A DNA stretch of 64,000 nt from Paulownia fortunei (Eukaryota > Streptophyta > Magnoliopsida > Lamiales > Paulowniaceae). Under the pieces are notes generated by a model. That model saw only the letters and a list, made by a program, of their open reading frames with translations, was not told the DNA's origin and searched no databases. This document shows, in pieces, positions 13,148 to 24,495 of this stretch. The position numbers were made by a program, and so were the translations under genes. Position 1 is the stretch's first letter. Every line of letters starts with the position of its first letter. The stretch covers positions 2,232,001-2,296,000 of the forward strand of contig JAGSPU010000052.1 of NCBI GenBank assembly GCA_019321725.1, in the 5' to 3' direction.

Positions 13148-15100
13148 GATATTAAAAATCCAGTGCAAGGTCAGAAATAGAAGCTCTTGGGAGGGGTTTT
13201 CTGTAAAATGAGGCAACTGGACAATATGGAATAATAGTTCAGCAATGAATAGTTGGGAGATTGCCATCGATATGGTTGTGAGCTTGGGCAGCCTGGAAGT
13301 CGATAAGCATCCATATGTGTGTAAAGCATTCTTCTAGGGTGGTTTACGATATTGATTGTAGAAGATTTCAACATCAGGATTAAATGTTACTTTGGAATAC
13401 CATTCAAATCTAGACTAATTTTCATTTTTTAGCAAGTAAAATAGTTATAGGACTCTTATGAATCCTGCCCCTTGGCACTGGCATTTGTTAATAACCCATT
13501 CTGCAGGTGAATAAGTAGAGAAACTGATGAGTTGAACTCAATTTCTGCTGTTTTGAGCTTTCTTGTGTGGTTTATTAAACTAAGGAAATCATTTGATCAT
13601 CGTCCCTAATTGCCTATTGTGAAGGATAATAAGATTGTTACATTCCTCATTGCCCATTGTGAAGGATAATAAGATTGTTACATTTTATTTTATTTTCTTT
13701 GAACAAATTTTCATTCGTCGATGCAGACTTAATTATCTCAACTTATTTCTGATTTTGATGGAAGTTCATCAATTTTCTTAACGACACTGGACGATGCTTG
13801 GCCGCCTAGCTCACTAGAAACACAATCTGCAGATGGCTGCTTTGAAATGAGAAAAACTTATGGATGAATGCTCTCTCTCCTCTGAAACCTTGGTGAGATA
13901 CTGTTTTAGCCTAGCATTTGGTTGACACTGTTTATAGAGTCATCAAAGCTGTGGTTAACCTCAATGAATGCTTCACATATTAAGAGTAATCTGAGTCTTT
14001 AGAGTCTAATTTTGTCTGCTTAATGATTAGAATATAATCCACTGCTGCATCTTGCCTCAGCCTTGTATTATGTTATCAAGTCTGGGGAAAACATTTTGAA
14101 AATTCCTGTTACTCGTACTTAAAGCTGTGACACAAGTCTTACTCAACCGAAAGTATCATCAGAGAAATCGAAACACAGGCTATAAACTATTTTTAGATGC
14201 ATATCATTGGTTTGTGACGCAAGGATTTGAAATTTAACACTTGTTCTTGTGACAATAACGATCGATTTCTTGTGAACATGTACTGAAATTAGGCCCTGAA
14301 ACTTTGAATCAGAAACTTGTATTCTTGGTTCTGTCTGCATGTGGTTTTGCAAGGTGTAACTTGTGCTTGGCGCTACAAATGAAACAGTGCTGAAAAAGGG
14401 AAAAAATCCATTGAGAAGGAATCTTTTCGCTTTTTCTCTTTCCCGTTGTGATAATATGATATGGATTTTGACTCATGGTTGTATTTTTCTTCTTCAGCTG
14501 TGGATCAGTGGATGAGTTAACAGAAAACAGGAAAGCACGGCTTACAATTTCAGAGATTTTTCTTCATCAGAATCCCTTAATATATATATATAAAAGAATT
14601 CCATGATTATTTTTAGAAAAAAGAATCCCATATATTATCCGAATCTCACATCAAAGACTCTCTCTCTCTCTCGTTTTTTTTTTTTTTTTTTAAAGTGAGA
14701 AAAATAGTTAGATTGAGAGACCACCCTTCACCTTTGCTACTGTCTATGGTGTAAATTTGAATTTATGAACATAGTCCATGGAGAATTCATTTTCATCAGT
14801 TACAATTTTGCTTGATGAGTGAAACCTGCATAAACATTTTCCGAGCCTTTTCCAATCACTCATTAGCTTAGAATATCAACCTATATATCAGTGGGACACA
14901 AATTAATTGTAGCAGCAAATGATCTTTTCTCACTCTTTCGATGTCGCATATCCATAAATAAATTACCTACAATAATAAATAAAATATGGGGCGAAAAAAC
15001 CCAACAAGTAATAAAAATAATCCCTACAAGTAATTTCATCTTGCTAGCTGCATCATTCAAGTCTCTCACTATATATATAGAGTGTGTGTCTGTGTGGAAT
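13148..15100. other. IDE 3' flank and intergenic DNA
   Basis: 3' untranslated and intergenic AT-rich sequence without a recognised gene. It contains a 36-base direct repeat with period 40 (13609-13644 and 13649-13684, one mismatch inside) and a (TC)n tract followed by poly-T at about 14657-14691. Confidence 0.6.
13609..13684. repeat. Two-copy direct repeat, period 40
   Basis: The segment ATTGCCTATTGTGAAGGATA and its continuation to TTACATT is repeated 40 bases later with one substitution. It looks like a recent local duplication downstream of the IDE gene. Confidence 0.85.
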
Positions 15101-15355
15101 TCATATCAAAGAATAAACAACAAATTCAGTAGCATCAAAGCTGCTGATGGAAGGCTTGACGGTAGAGTTGGCCACCCGGATTGGTTCTTGAAGCCCCTCA
15201 TGGTGGTCCAGGTGGCGGAGCAGCCGCTGGTGGTTTTCGTCGGCGGTGGCGGCAGAAGGAGGGTGGTAGTACATGCGAGCAGTTTGAGGGCAGTGAGAAT
15301 GAAACCTGGCTGCCATTCTCACCCCTGCATCCAATAACTCCACGTACTTACCCAT
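15101..15355 (-). CDS. Small conserved plant protein of unknown function (84 aa)
   Basis: A single-exon frame from ATG at 15355 to TGA at 15101. The N-terminus [20 protein letters not shown], continuing [13 protein letters not shown], is highly structured and matches my recollection of an uncharacterised seed-plant small-protein family. The middle is His-rich ([11 protein letters not shown]) and the C-terminus ends [12 protein letters not shown]. No signal peptide or membrane segment is evident, so the protein is probably intracellular. I chose this ATG rather than the in-frame one at 15520 because the family begins MGKY and the upstream extension reads like untranslated sequence. A TATA-like GGCTATATATATACC on the minus strand lies about 140 bases upstream. 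Function unknown. Confidence 0.72.
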   Translation of the reverse strand: MGKYVELLDAGVRMAARFHSHCPQTARMYYHPPSAATADENHQRLLRHLDHHEGLQEPIRVANSTVKPSISSFDATEFVVYSLI

Positions 15356-15487
15356 TGAGAAAATTACAAATAATTTCAGTATGCAGAGTTCAATTAATTG
15401 TGAGAAAAAGAAAATCAATACAAAATAATGTGTATAGCTTAATATTCTTCTTCTTGTTGTTGCTGCTAGAGAAAGAGATACAGGTGA

Positions 15488-15503
15488 GGTATATATATAG
15501 CCA
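15488..15503 (-). promoter_or_regulatory. TATA box of the small-protein gene
   Basis: The minus strand reads GGCTATATATATACCTC here, about 135-150 bases upstream of the ATG at 15355. That distance suits a core promoter with a leader of roughly 100 bases. Confidence 0.5.
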
Positions 15504-15737
15504 GCTGATTGACATTTCATTCATAAGTTTTTTGACTAATTAATTTAGTGGGTTGACTTGTGACTTTGTCCAACATGGCTTTTGTTCTGGAACTAGGTGC
15601 ATAGTTGGCAAAGATGAACAAAGATTGGTCAACTTAGGTCCCTTGGCTTGGTCTTTTCTTCTACTATTGCTTTCTTGTTTTTTTTTTTGTATGGGCTTAT
15701 ATATATATATATATGACTCGGGAGGAATCAGGATATC

Positions 15738-15928
15738 GAGTTCAGGTTGGGATGATTTGAATTTGGGTACTTTGAGTTCGAAATAACTTGAAACACTAAT
15801 TGAATTCAGATCGGGATGATTTGAACTCAAGTACTTTAAGTTTGAAATGACCTGAAATACTAATTGAGTTCGAGTCGGGATGATTTGAGTTCGGGTATTT
15901 TAGGTTCGAAATGACTTAAATACTAATA
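15738..15928. repeat. Tandem repeat, three 64-base units
   Basis: Units start at 15738, 15802 and 15866. Each begins GAGTTC or GAATTC, contains GGGATGATTTGA at the same offset, and ends near ACTAATT. The copies differ by scattered substitutions. Because 64 is not a multiple of three the array cannot code one repeating peptide. Confidence 0.85.
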
Positions 15929-16273
15929 CACGATAGGCTTGTTAGGATGACTTTAAACTAAGACCCTCTGATACTTAAGTTAGTTCAGCTTTAGAGGTCG
16001 TAATAAATTAGAAAGTGAATTGAGTAAAAATGTAAAAGTTATTTTATGATAACTATGTATCCAGTATTTATATTGAACGGTTTACATATGCCGTACATGC
16101 CATGATCTGGTTAACTTTTTCATCACATCAATTCGCTTCATCAACTTTGGAGATACCGGGTCAATCCAAACCCAAGTTTGAATCGGGTCAGGTCTCAAAT
16201 AAAAAAAACACGAACCTCCAAGCATTTTTTGTTTATTTCGGAGGTAGAAGTATAATTTCAAAACTTTATATAT

Positions 16274-16276
<3 letters not shown>

Positions 16277-16313
<37 letters not shown>

Positions 16314-16382
16314 TTTGTATGTATGTATGCATGTATGTATACATGCATATATACATTTGGGTGTGGGTGTGGGTGTGGGGGT
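16277..16382. repeat. Compound microsatellite (TA)n, (GTAT)n, (GGGTGT)n
   Basis: A perfect TA run to about 16310 is followed by GTATGTAT/GCATGTAT units and then GGGTGTGGGTGTGGGTGTGG. Short open frames across it encode only Tyr-Ile repeats and are not genes. Confidence 0.9.
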
Positions 16383-19266
16383 GTTTGAGCATCATATCAA
16401 ATTTCCATAAAGTTTATAGTTTTTTTATTTACTTGACCTTTATCTCTTATAATACTTAAAAATTAAAATTAAAAATTAAAAAGGCTGTTAGTTGTTTGAA
16501 GAGCTATATGTTAAACAGGATTGGTTTGGGTTGCTTAGTTCTTATTTTGCCTTATTTATTCAAAATACATTTTCGGGTTGCCCATTCTTAACACCAAAAG
16601 CCAGATAATTACTTCCCATATATATATATAATAAGAGGGAATGAGCCTATGAATAGTGTGGCTCATAATTTTTCATCGTTTTCTATTTTTTTTTTTAGTG
16701 AATCTTAGTATCTCACCAAAATAAAAAATCAACAAAATCAAAAGTCAATAACTACAATTAAAACGACATCGTTTCAATACTGTACATGATAATCTGTACA
16801 ATATATTTTTTTATTATATAAATAAATTTAGAAGAATAGTTATAAAATAAGATTCAATTGTTGCTTGCACAACTAAAGAGCACACTAAGCTATGAAAAGG
16901 AATGATTGTGAGATGCATATTGACAAAAATTGTATAATAAAATATTAATTAATTTGTAATCACAATACCCAAATGAAAGGAGGTTCATTTATTTCAAGAC
17001 TGCATCCAATTGTTTGAATTCTTGAAGATCATAATCTTAGAGTAAATAATTTCATGTGGTATCATTAGTAAACATTATCAAGAGAACAAATTATGAGGAG
17101 AGCAATCGAGAGGACCAATTTACACTAAATTTATATAGATTAAATATTTAAATTTACCACTCGACGCATTTTGAGAATATTCTTTTTTCTCCATCTTCGT
17201 CACTATCTATATTTATACCTATTATTTTTATTATATAAAATATGAATTAAATGAAGTAATTAATTTTTATTTGTTTTTGATGAAAAAAAGTAACTATGTA
17301 TAGATATATAAAAAATAAAAAATAAAAATATTAGTTGAAATAGTGCAATCTTTACCCGGCATTTTGGGCTCTGGCAATATTGCTGGCCCAATCAGGATTT
17401 GAAGATCTATCAACTATTGGATAAAGATGTTTGGGCCAAGTTATATGAATATCGGGCCACAATTGCTGACTTTAATATATACAATTGTACATATTAAATT
17501 CAGAGTTGGAATTTAGGTCTGGAAAGAAAGAAATAATATAGAAAGTGAGTTTGAATTCACGTAATTTTAATCATACGATATTTTATAATTTATAAATTAA
17601 TTATTTAGCTCTCAATGATTTTATTTTTAATTTTGAAAAATATGAGTAAATCCCATTTTCATTTTTAAATCATATCCAGATCTAAAACGGTGAGCCCAAC
17701 TTTTGATGCAATACATTCTTTATGGGCTAAAACTTTAAAGCACAATTTGTGGGCCTACGGTCTGGTAGGTATGCAGAAAAGGCCCGAGTTGTCTTTCTAA
17801 TTTTATTTTCATTTTCCTAATCTAGTTACTAGTTGTTGTTTTTCTGTTCTTTTACGAGGAGTACCTAAGTAGCATTTTAGAATGTACAATCAATAATTCA
17901 TTATTCTGGTTACATTATTAAATTTAACTAAAAAATCCATTTGTATAAAAATAAATCTAGAAAACTATGGACAATAAACCTCACAAATAAATTAGAAAAC
18001 CCTTCAAATTTTTTTTTTTTAGTATTATTCTTTATTTCTTGGAAGTGTCACTCTTACTTTACATTTAAGACAAAAAATGTGTACGAGACCATTATACTCT
18101 CCTCGTTTTTTAAAAAAAAAAAATTATACAAATCTTAAAAGCTCCAAATTGTTTTACCAATCCCTAGTCACTTACCCTTCATCAAAAAAGATAATATTTA
18201 ATATTATATGGTTTGAGCAATTTGATAATATTTAACCTGATCAAGAACAATAATTGCTTCATGTGCATTTACTCTTTCTCAGCTATTAAAAAGCTAATTA
18301 AATACTTCACATAACAACAAATTGCTTCTCAAGTTTTGCTCCCTTTTAATCCCAATGCTGACTTTGAAGTCTACAAAGAATAACAATGAATCCTGCCATT
18401 TGCATTGCTTGGATGTCTGTATATGTGGTTACATTTTGAACCAAACATAAAAGTTTTTTTAAGCTTTTTTAGCCAAACATTCTTGCTAATCACTAGAATT
18501 AACTGCATAAATCTCCTAACCCTTTTACCTTTTTTTTAAAATGTATTTAGCTAAATAAATGCTCTTTTTTTTTTTACCTCTATCACACCTGTTTTTTTTT
18601 TTTTTTTGAAAGCGTTCTATGTGTAGGTTACCAATGTTTATGTTTTTTTTTCTTTTTGTGTGGAATAAGAAGAAAAAAGAAAATAAAATGCAACTTCTTA
18701 ACTTCCCTCACAGATTGAATGATTAAATATTAGTTGATATGTCTAAATCTCCCATCTAATCCCTCACCAATTTAAAATTAAAAAAAAAAGATAAAAAAAA
18801 AAGAAGAAAAGAGAAATACCCTCAAAAAATGAAAAATACCATAAAAGCAAACAATAAAATAAAATAAAATATTTCTACTAACAAACAATTCATAATGGAA
18901 ACTCGAAAGAACAAGACACATTTCCCCACTCTGTACTTTTATCCTTTCTTACCAAACTACACACCAGCAGTAGTTAGAACTTAGATTCAAGCTTAAGGAA
19001 AAACAGCTCCACTTTCCCATCCCCTGTCGGCACCCCCACCCCACCCCACCCCTCCCAGACAAATACAGAGTAACACCCCACCCCACCAATGTTTCAGACC
19101 AAACAAGAGAACCAGACTCTAGTCAATGCCATACTGAATAACACAAGACTCAAGAAATCAAACTGAGTCATTCACCAGTATCCACCACTCTCTTCTTTTT
19201 AGTGTGTGTTGTGTGTGTTTTTTCTCTTGGGGGATTCAACTTTCAAATCAAATTAAACCCCCAAAA

Positions 19267-22200
19267 ATGCTAGTCCAAGATCGCATTGTTCCTCCTTCTG
19301 ATTCTCCAAAACCCCACAATCATCAATCTAGAGGCAAACCCTTTTCGAATCCTTCCAAGAATCTTGATTTCTCCACATGGGCTGCGGAAAATCTTTACAA
19401 AATCCTAACAATTCTCCTTCTAATCACCACCGTCGCAGCCTTATTCTTCCTCCGCAACTACTCCACCGCCGGCGGCGACGCTGCGGCGCTGCTCTGCCTC
19501 CAGTCCACTCAGTCTCATTCAATCCACCCCAAGTTTCCACAGATCAATTGGAATTCTATCAACCGCATTGTTGATAAATCAACTCCATTTTCCAGCTTTC
19601 GAATGGAGAAATGGATCGTTGTTTCTGTTTCGGATTACCCCTCTGATTCTCTGAGGAAAATGACTAAAATTAAAGGGTGGCAAGTGCTTGCGATTGGGAA
19701 TTCTAGGACTCCAAAAGACTGGAATTTGAAAGGTATTGCTTGGTACTAAATGCTCAGCTTGACTTACTAGCTGAATGTGAATTAGTTGGATTAACTGTTT
19801 TAGTTCTTGAGATGTTCCATAGTAAGTTTTAGATGGATTGATGCTATCAGTTTATTTATTTTTCTAAGAAATCACATCAAAGATCTTATGATAAGTTAAG
19901 CTAGTGTACATAATATAAATTTGTAAATTAATTTTATTTAATTTAATCTCTTATGCTCTCTTATAATGAAGGATGGATTTGTCTAGGATATTGATTTTTA
20001 TATTGTTTTATTTTAACAGGTGTTATTTATTTATCATTGGACATGCAAGCTCAGTTGGGGTTTAGAGTGATTGACTACTTGCCTTATGATTCGTATGTTC
20101 GAAAAACTGTTGGGTATTTATTTGCCATACAGCATGGTGCTCAAAAGATCTTCGACGTTGATGATCGAGGTGATGTGATTGATAATGATATAGGAAAGCA
20201 TTTTGATGTCGAGTTGATTGGTGAGGGTGCTAGACAAGAGGTTATTTTGCAATATAATCATGAGAATCCCAATAGAACTGTTGTGAACCCTTATATACAT
20301 TTTGGACAGCGGTCTGTTTGGCCAAGGGGATTACCCCTGGAAAATGTGGGTGACATTGGACATGAGGAGTTCTACACTGAGGTTTTTGGCGGGAAACAGT
20401 TTATACAGCAGGGGATCTCCAACGGGCTACCTGATGTGGATTCAGTATTTTACTTCACTAGGAAAGCTAGGTTGGAAGCATTTGACATCAGGTTCGATGA
20501 TCATACCCCTAAAGTGGCATTACCTCAGGGTACAATGGTGCCAGTCAATTCATTCAACACAATATTTCATTCATCTGCATTTTGGGGGTTGATGCTTCCC
20601 GTGTCGGTTAGTACAATGGCTTCTGATGTCTTGAGGGGGTATTGGGCGCAGAGGCTTTTGTGGGAAGTTGGCGGGTATGTTGTGGTGTATCCTCCCACCA
20701 TTCATCGGTATGACAGAATTGAAGCATATCCTTTTTCAGAAGAGAAAGATCTCCATGTTAATGTCGGTCGTCTGATTAACTTCTTGGTGGCATGGAGATC
20801 AAATAAGCATAGGTTGTTCGAGAAAATTTTGGAGTTGAGTTATGTCATGGCTGAGGAAGGATTTTGGACAGAAAAGGATGTGCAGTTCACTGCTGCTTGG
20901 CTTCAAGATCTGCTTGCTGTTGGTTACCAGCAGCCTCGCCTGATGTCTCTTGAATTAGACCGGCCAAGGGCAAATATTGGTCATGGCGATCGGAAGGAGT
21001 TTGTACCGCAGAAGTTACCATCAGTGCATCTTGGAGTTGAGGAAATAGGAACGGTGAATTATGAAATTGGAAACCTAATACGGTGGAGGAAAAATTTCGG
21101 GAATGTTGTGCTTATAATGTTCTGCACTGGATCTGTGGAACGTACTGCATTAGAGTGGAGGTTACTATATGGCAGGATATTTAAGACAGTTATTATGTTA
21201 TCTGGGGAGAAAAATGTAGATCTTGCCGTGGAAGAAGGCCAGTTGGACTATGTTTACAAGTATGTGAATTATATATAATTCTGACTACCCTCTATCTGCT
21301 TTACTCAATGCTCATGTTTATTTTTCATAAGTTCATATGATACCCGGAGAGACATAAGACAAAACATGCAGTTGTGAGGAGGATTATGCCTTACGTAAGG
21401 CTTATGCTATAGCAAAATCTTGTCAAACTGCATTACTGTAGGCTAGATAACTTAATAGAATGGTATATGTTTCCTACAACTTTTATGGCCAAAACATTAT
21501 TGTACGTCAAAGTTTCCTCACGACAGTATTTGAATATAGCTTTATAGTAAACTTGTTTATAATATTGTTCCTAGCTTGATTAGTGTTAAAGCGTCCATGC
21601 ACATACTTAGGTTTTGTCCCTGCAGGTAACAAATATGATTGACTGTGAGTCTTTCCTCCCAATGCTATCACTCTACCTATGTCTTGATTCTTATTTTTGT
21701 TCATCAAGTATAATTGTCATTTAGTATCATTAATTTACCTATGTTCTGTCCATATATTTGTTCATCCAAGTGTCATTGTCTTTCAGGTTTCTTTTTTATA
21801 TAGCTAAGTCTAATGATAACCGTTGGAGGATCTATGAACTTGCAAAACAAAAACACATAATAAAGAATCAGGATCCTATTAGAGTTAGAGCTCAGTTGTC
21901 TTGACTATCACTTGATAATCTTAGATGGACTGCAAACATTTGGCGGTTGAGAATTTTGTTTTACTTGTAAACACTAGGAAACCCTTTTAATTGACCTATT
22001 GGTTGGTACGTTCATTAAAGTGGTTCTTCTTAGCCTTTGCTAGTTAGCAACTCTTGGAGTGAGAGGACAAATGATAGGTAGCTCCTCCTATTAGCTATTA
22101 GTTACACAGATAAATAATTCTCTGTTTCTTTTTAATAGACTAACCCCAAAAGACTATCCTGGTCCTGGTGAAATGAACCAATTCTTAGTTTGTGATACAC

Positions 22201-23363
22201 TCATCTTTTGTAGACTTGCTCTTTGCCACATGCGACAGTCTAGGAATGTTTCGTCATTTAACTCAGTAGAAAAGCAACACACTTTCTAAGAGTCCTGTTT
22301 TGAGTCTTTAATTTTTGTGTATCATTTTTACCATTTACGGAAACTTTACTTTTCAAAAGGAGTACTAAAGCATTTAGTGCTGGTAATTGGTGAGAGGTCT
22401 GTGTCTAAATTAATTCACTTTTTCATATTTTCCCCTGCTTCTTTTTAATGTAATCTCTCGCATTGTTTTTCAGGTATTTGCCAAAACTTTTCAATAGATA
22501 CACCAGCGCAGAAGGCTTTTTATTTCTTCGGGACAATACTGTTCTTAATTACTGGACTTGCTCCAAGCTGACAAGTCTAAGCTCTGGATCACAAACAAGG
22601 TAAATAGCTTTTTGTCAATTAATTTGTTGGTGGTGGTCGCTTTTCTAAGTGCCATCTGTTAGTAATCCTGGCCTGATAGAGTTCACTGAAGAAGATAAGA
22701 TGACATTCAGTTTTATTAGAGAGAATAAACTGATTTTCTTTTACAGGTGCTTTGTGCATATGCACCCTTGATGTATTACAGTAACCATTTTATGCATTTA
22801 ACTCAGATCAATTTGGGTAATATGGTAAATGTAATATTTATGATCGACATACAAAGACTCATAATTCATTTTCTGCTCTCTAATAACTAATGCGTGTAGG
22901 TATCCAAATCTTGGACCAGCGTCTCATTAGATGGCAACTCTGATTGGTTTGTGAAGCAAGCAGATATGGTGAAGAAAGTGGTTGCCACAATGCCAGCTCA
23001 TTTTCAAGTCAATTATAAAGAAAGTGTAAAAGATCAGCAGAGCCTTATAATATGCAATTCAGAGGTATTCTATGTTCCTCGACATTTTGTACCTGACTTC
23101 ATCGATCTTGTTAATCTGGTGGGTGATCTAGATATCCATCACAAAGTTGCAATACCAATGTTCTTTCTAGCAATGGACTCTCCTCAAAATTTTGACTCGG
23201 TGTTCAATTCAATGAGATATAAGCAAAAGCTACAAAGTAATTCGTCATTTTATTCTGCTGAAGTACCTGCAATTCACCCGTGGAATGTGTCAAGTGAGCA
23301 AGACTTCATTAAGCTAATCAGAATCATGGCAGCAGGTGATCCCTGTTAATGGAGTTAGTTTGA
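19267..23363 (+). CDS. STELLO-type Golgi glycosyltransferase (probable), two 1-bp breaks
   Basis: Exons 19267-19732, 20020-21259, 22474-22599 and 22900-23363 encode about 765 residues. The start MLVQDRIVPP and the whole order match Arabidopsis STELLO1/2 as remembered. These Golgi type II membrane proteins bind cellulose synthase and promote its assembly and export. Visible parts are a cytosolic N-terminus, one membrane segment (about residues 60-80, ILTILLLITTVAALFF), then the GT-like lumenal domain with SVGYLFAIQHGA-type sequence, HFGQRSVWPRGLP, GGKQFIQQGISNGLPDVDS and AYPFSEEKDLHVNVGRL. Exon 3 loses frame near 22552 after VLNYW. Exon 4 loses it at 23341-23343, where the run of C is one short, so an early stop (23347-23349) replaces the expected end LLMELV and TGA at 23361-23363. 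Both look like one-base homopolymer deletions. Confidence 0.9.
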
Positions 23364-24495
23364 TGTCAAACACAAAGACAGCTCTAAGTCCTGAGGCCTC
23401 AAAGAGGGGGAATTAGAAACATGTATACACTTTATTGACAAACGTAAACTGCAACTTTTTATTTGTACTATTCTTTCAGGAGGAGGGCATTCCTTTGTAG
23501 ATTTTTTTTTTCTTTTTTTGGGAAAATATTGTTTACTGATTGTAGATCTTGCACAGAAACAGAATGTGGAGAAGAAGTATATTTTGTTTCTCTTTGCCCT
23601 TTTGCTACTTGAAACATGGGAAGTTTTCATTGACAATGTAATTGGTACATTCATATGATATTCATACTGCTAACATATCTGTATTTTGTTTTCACAAAAA
23701 TTTCAGAATGCTATAACTGGTTCTTGATATTTTCCTCACTTTTCATTTCCGAAATCCAAGATCCAAACATAGCGTAAATATCTGCTATTGGAGATCTGCA
23801 TATGTGAAGCACTAGATGTATAAACTGCCCTGGTTTGAAAGCTGAAACTGCATGATTAGAGATTGGATTAACCCTTTAACTGATCTTACATCATCAGCTT
23901 AAATTCTCTCTCGACATACTTTTGTTTCCAGGGAAGGTGACCTTCTGACCTCTTAGCCAATACGATTATCGAGTTAAAATAAAAAAAACAGGGTCGATGA
24001 AATACTCAATGAATCACGTAAGAAGTAAACTGCAGAGCCTCAATGTGTGATTTTCTTTGTTGGCTTGAGGGAAGAAATCATGTTAGGTAAATGAATCAGT
24101 GAGGTGAATGAAGTTTGTTGTTGGCACATAAATTGTAATAATGAGTCTGTTTTAGTTTCTAAAGTCCAAAGCCAGGCTTTGAACTGTAATTCACGACACA
24201 GATCACATTAGCAATGAGTCCAAATTGATGAATAATAAACTTAGAATTGTGTCCGGGAGTCATGCCAATTAAGGTGTTATATGATAGCAATGGCTGCAAA
24301 TTGAATTTGTGAACAGTGTCTTACAAGTTACAATGAAGACAATCAACCCACCCCAGGAAAATGAATCAGTGGGCAATTGGTGAAAAAATTCAGGCCCCAA
24401 TTCTTGGGAAGATCCAAAGATCCATCCTACAAAGAGGGAAGAGAGGTGATCACCTATGTTATTTGCAGTTGACAGTAATTTCTTTCAATCAAGAA
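23364..24495. other. Convergent 3' flank between STELLO and CHLH
   Basis: Two genes end towards each other here. The stretch holds both 3' untranslated regions and AT-rich spacer. I see no further coding sequence. Confidence 0.65.

Larger units (their letters stand above)
15521..19266. other. Intergenic DNA upstream of the STELLO gene
   Basis: Apart from the 64-base tandem array and microsatellites (TA around 15698-15714 and 16277-16310, GTAT and GGGTGT tracts 16317-16382), this is AT-rich DNA with poly-A/T runs. Several GGGCC/GGGCT motifs cluster at about 17360-17790. A C-rich stretch at 19027-19085 probably belongs to the STELLO promoter or leader. No gene recognised. Confidence 0.55.

Noticed and set aside
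15181..15543. Plus-strand open frame rich in Gly opposite the small-protein gene
   Set aside because: It is the antisense shadow of the conserved minus-strand frame, and its Gly/Ala runs come from the complement of His/Ala codons.
16082..16348. Frames encoding Tyr-Ile repeats (also at 48571-48798 and 52512-52755)
   Set aside because: These are translations of TA microsatellites with no other coding signal.
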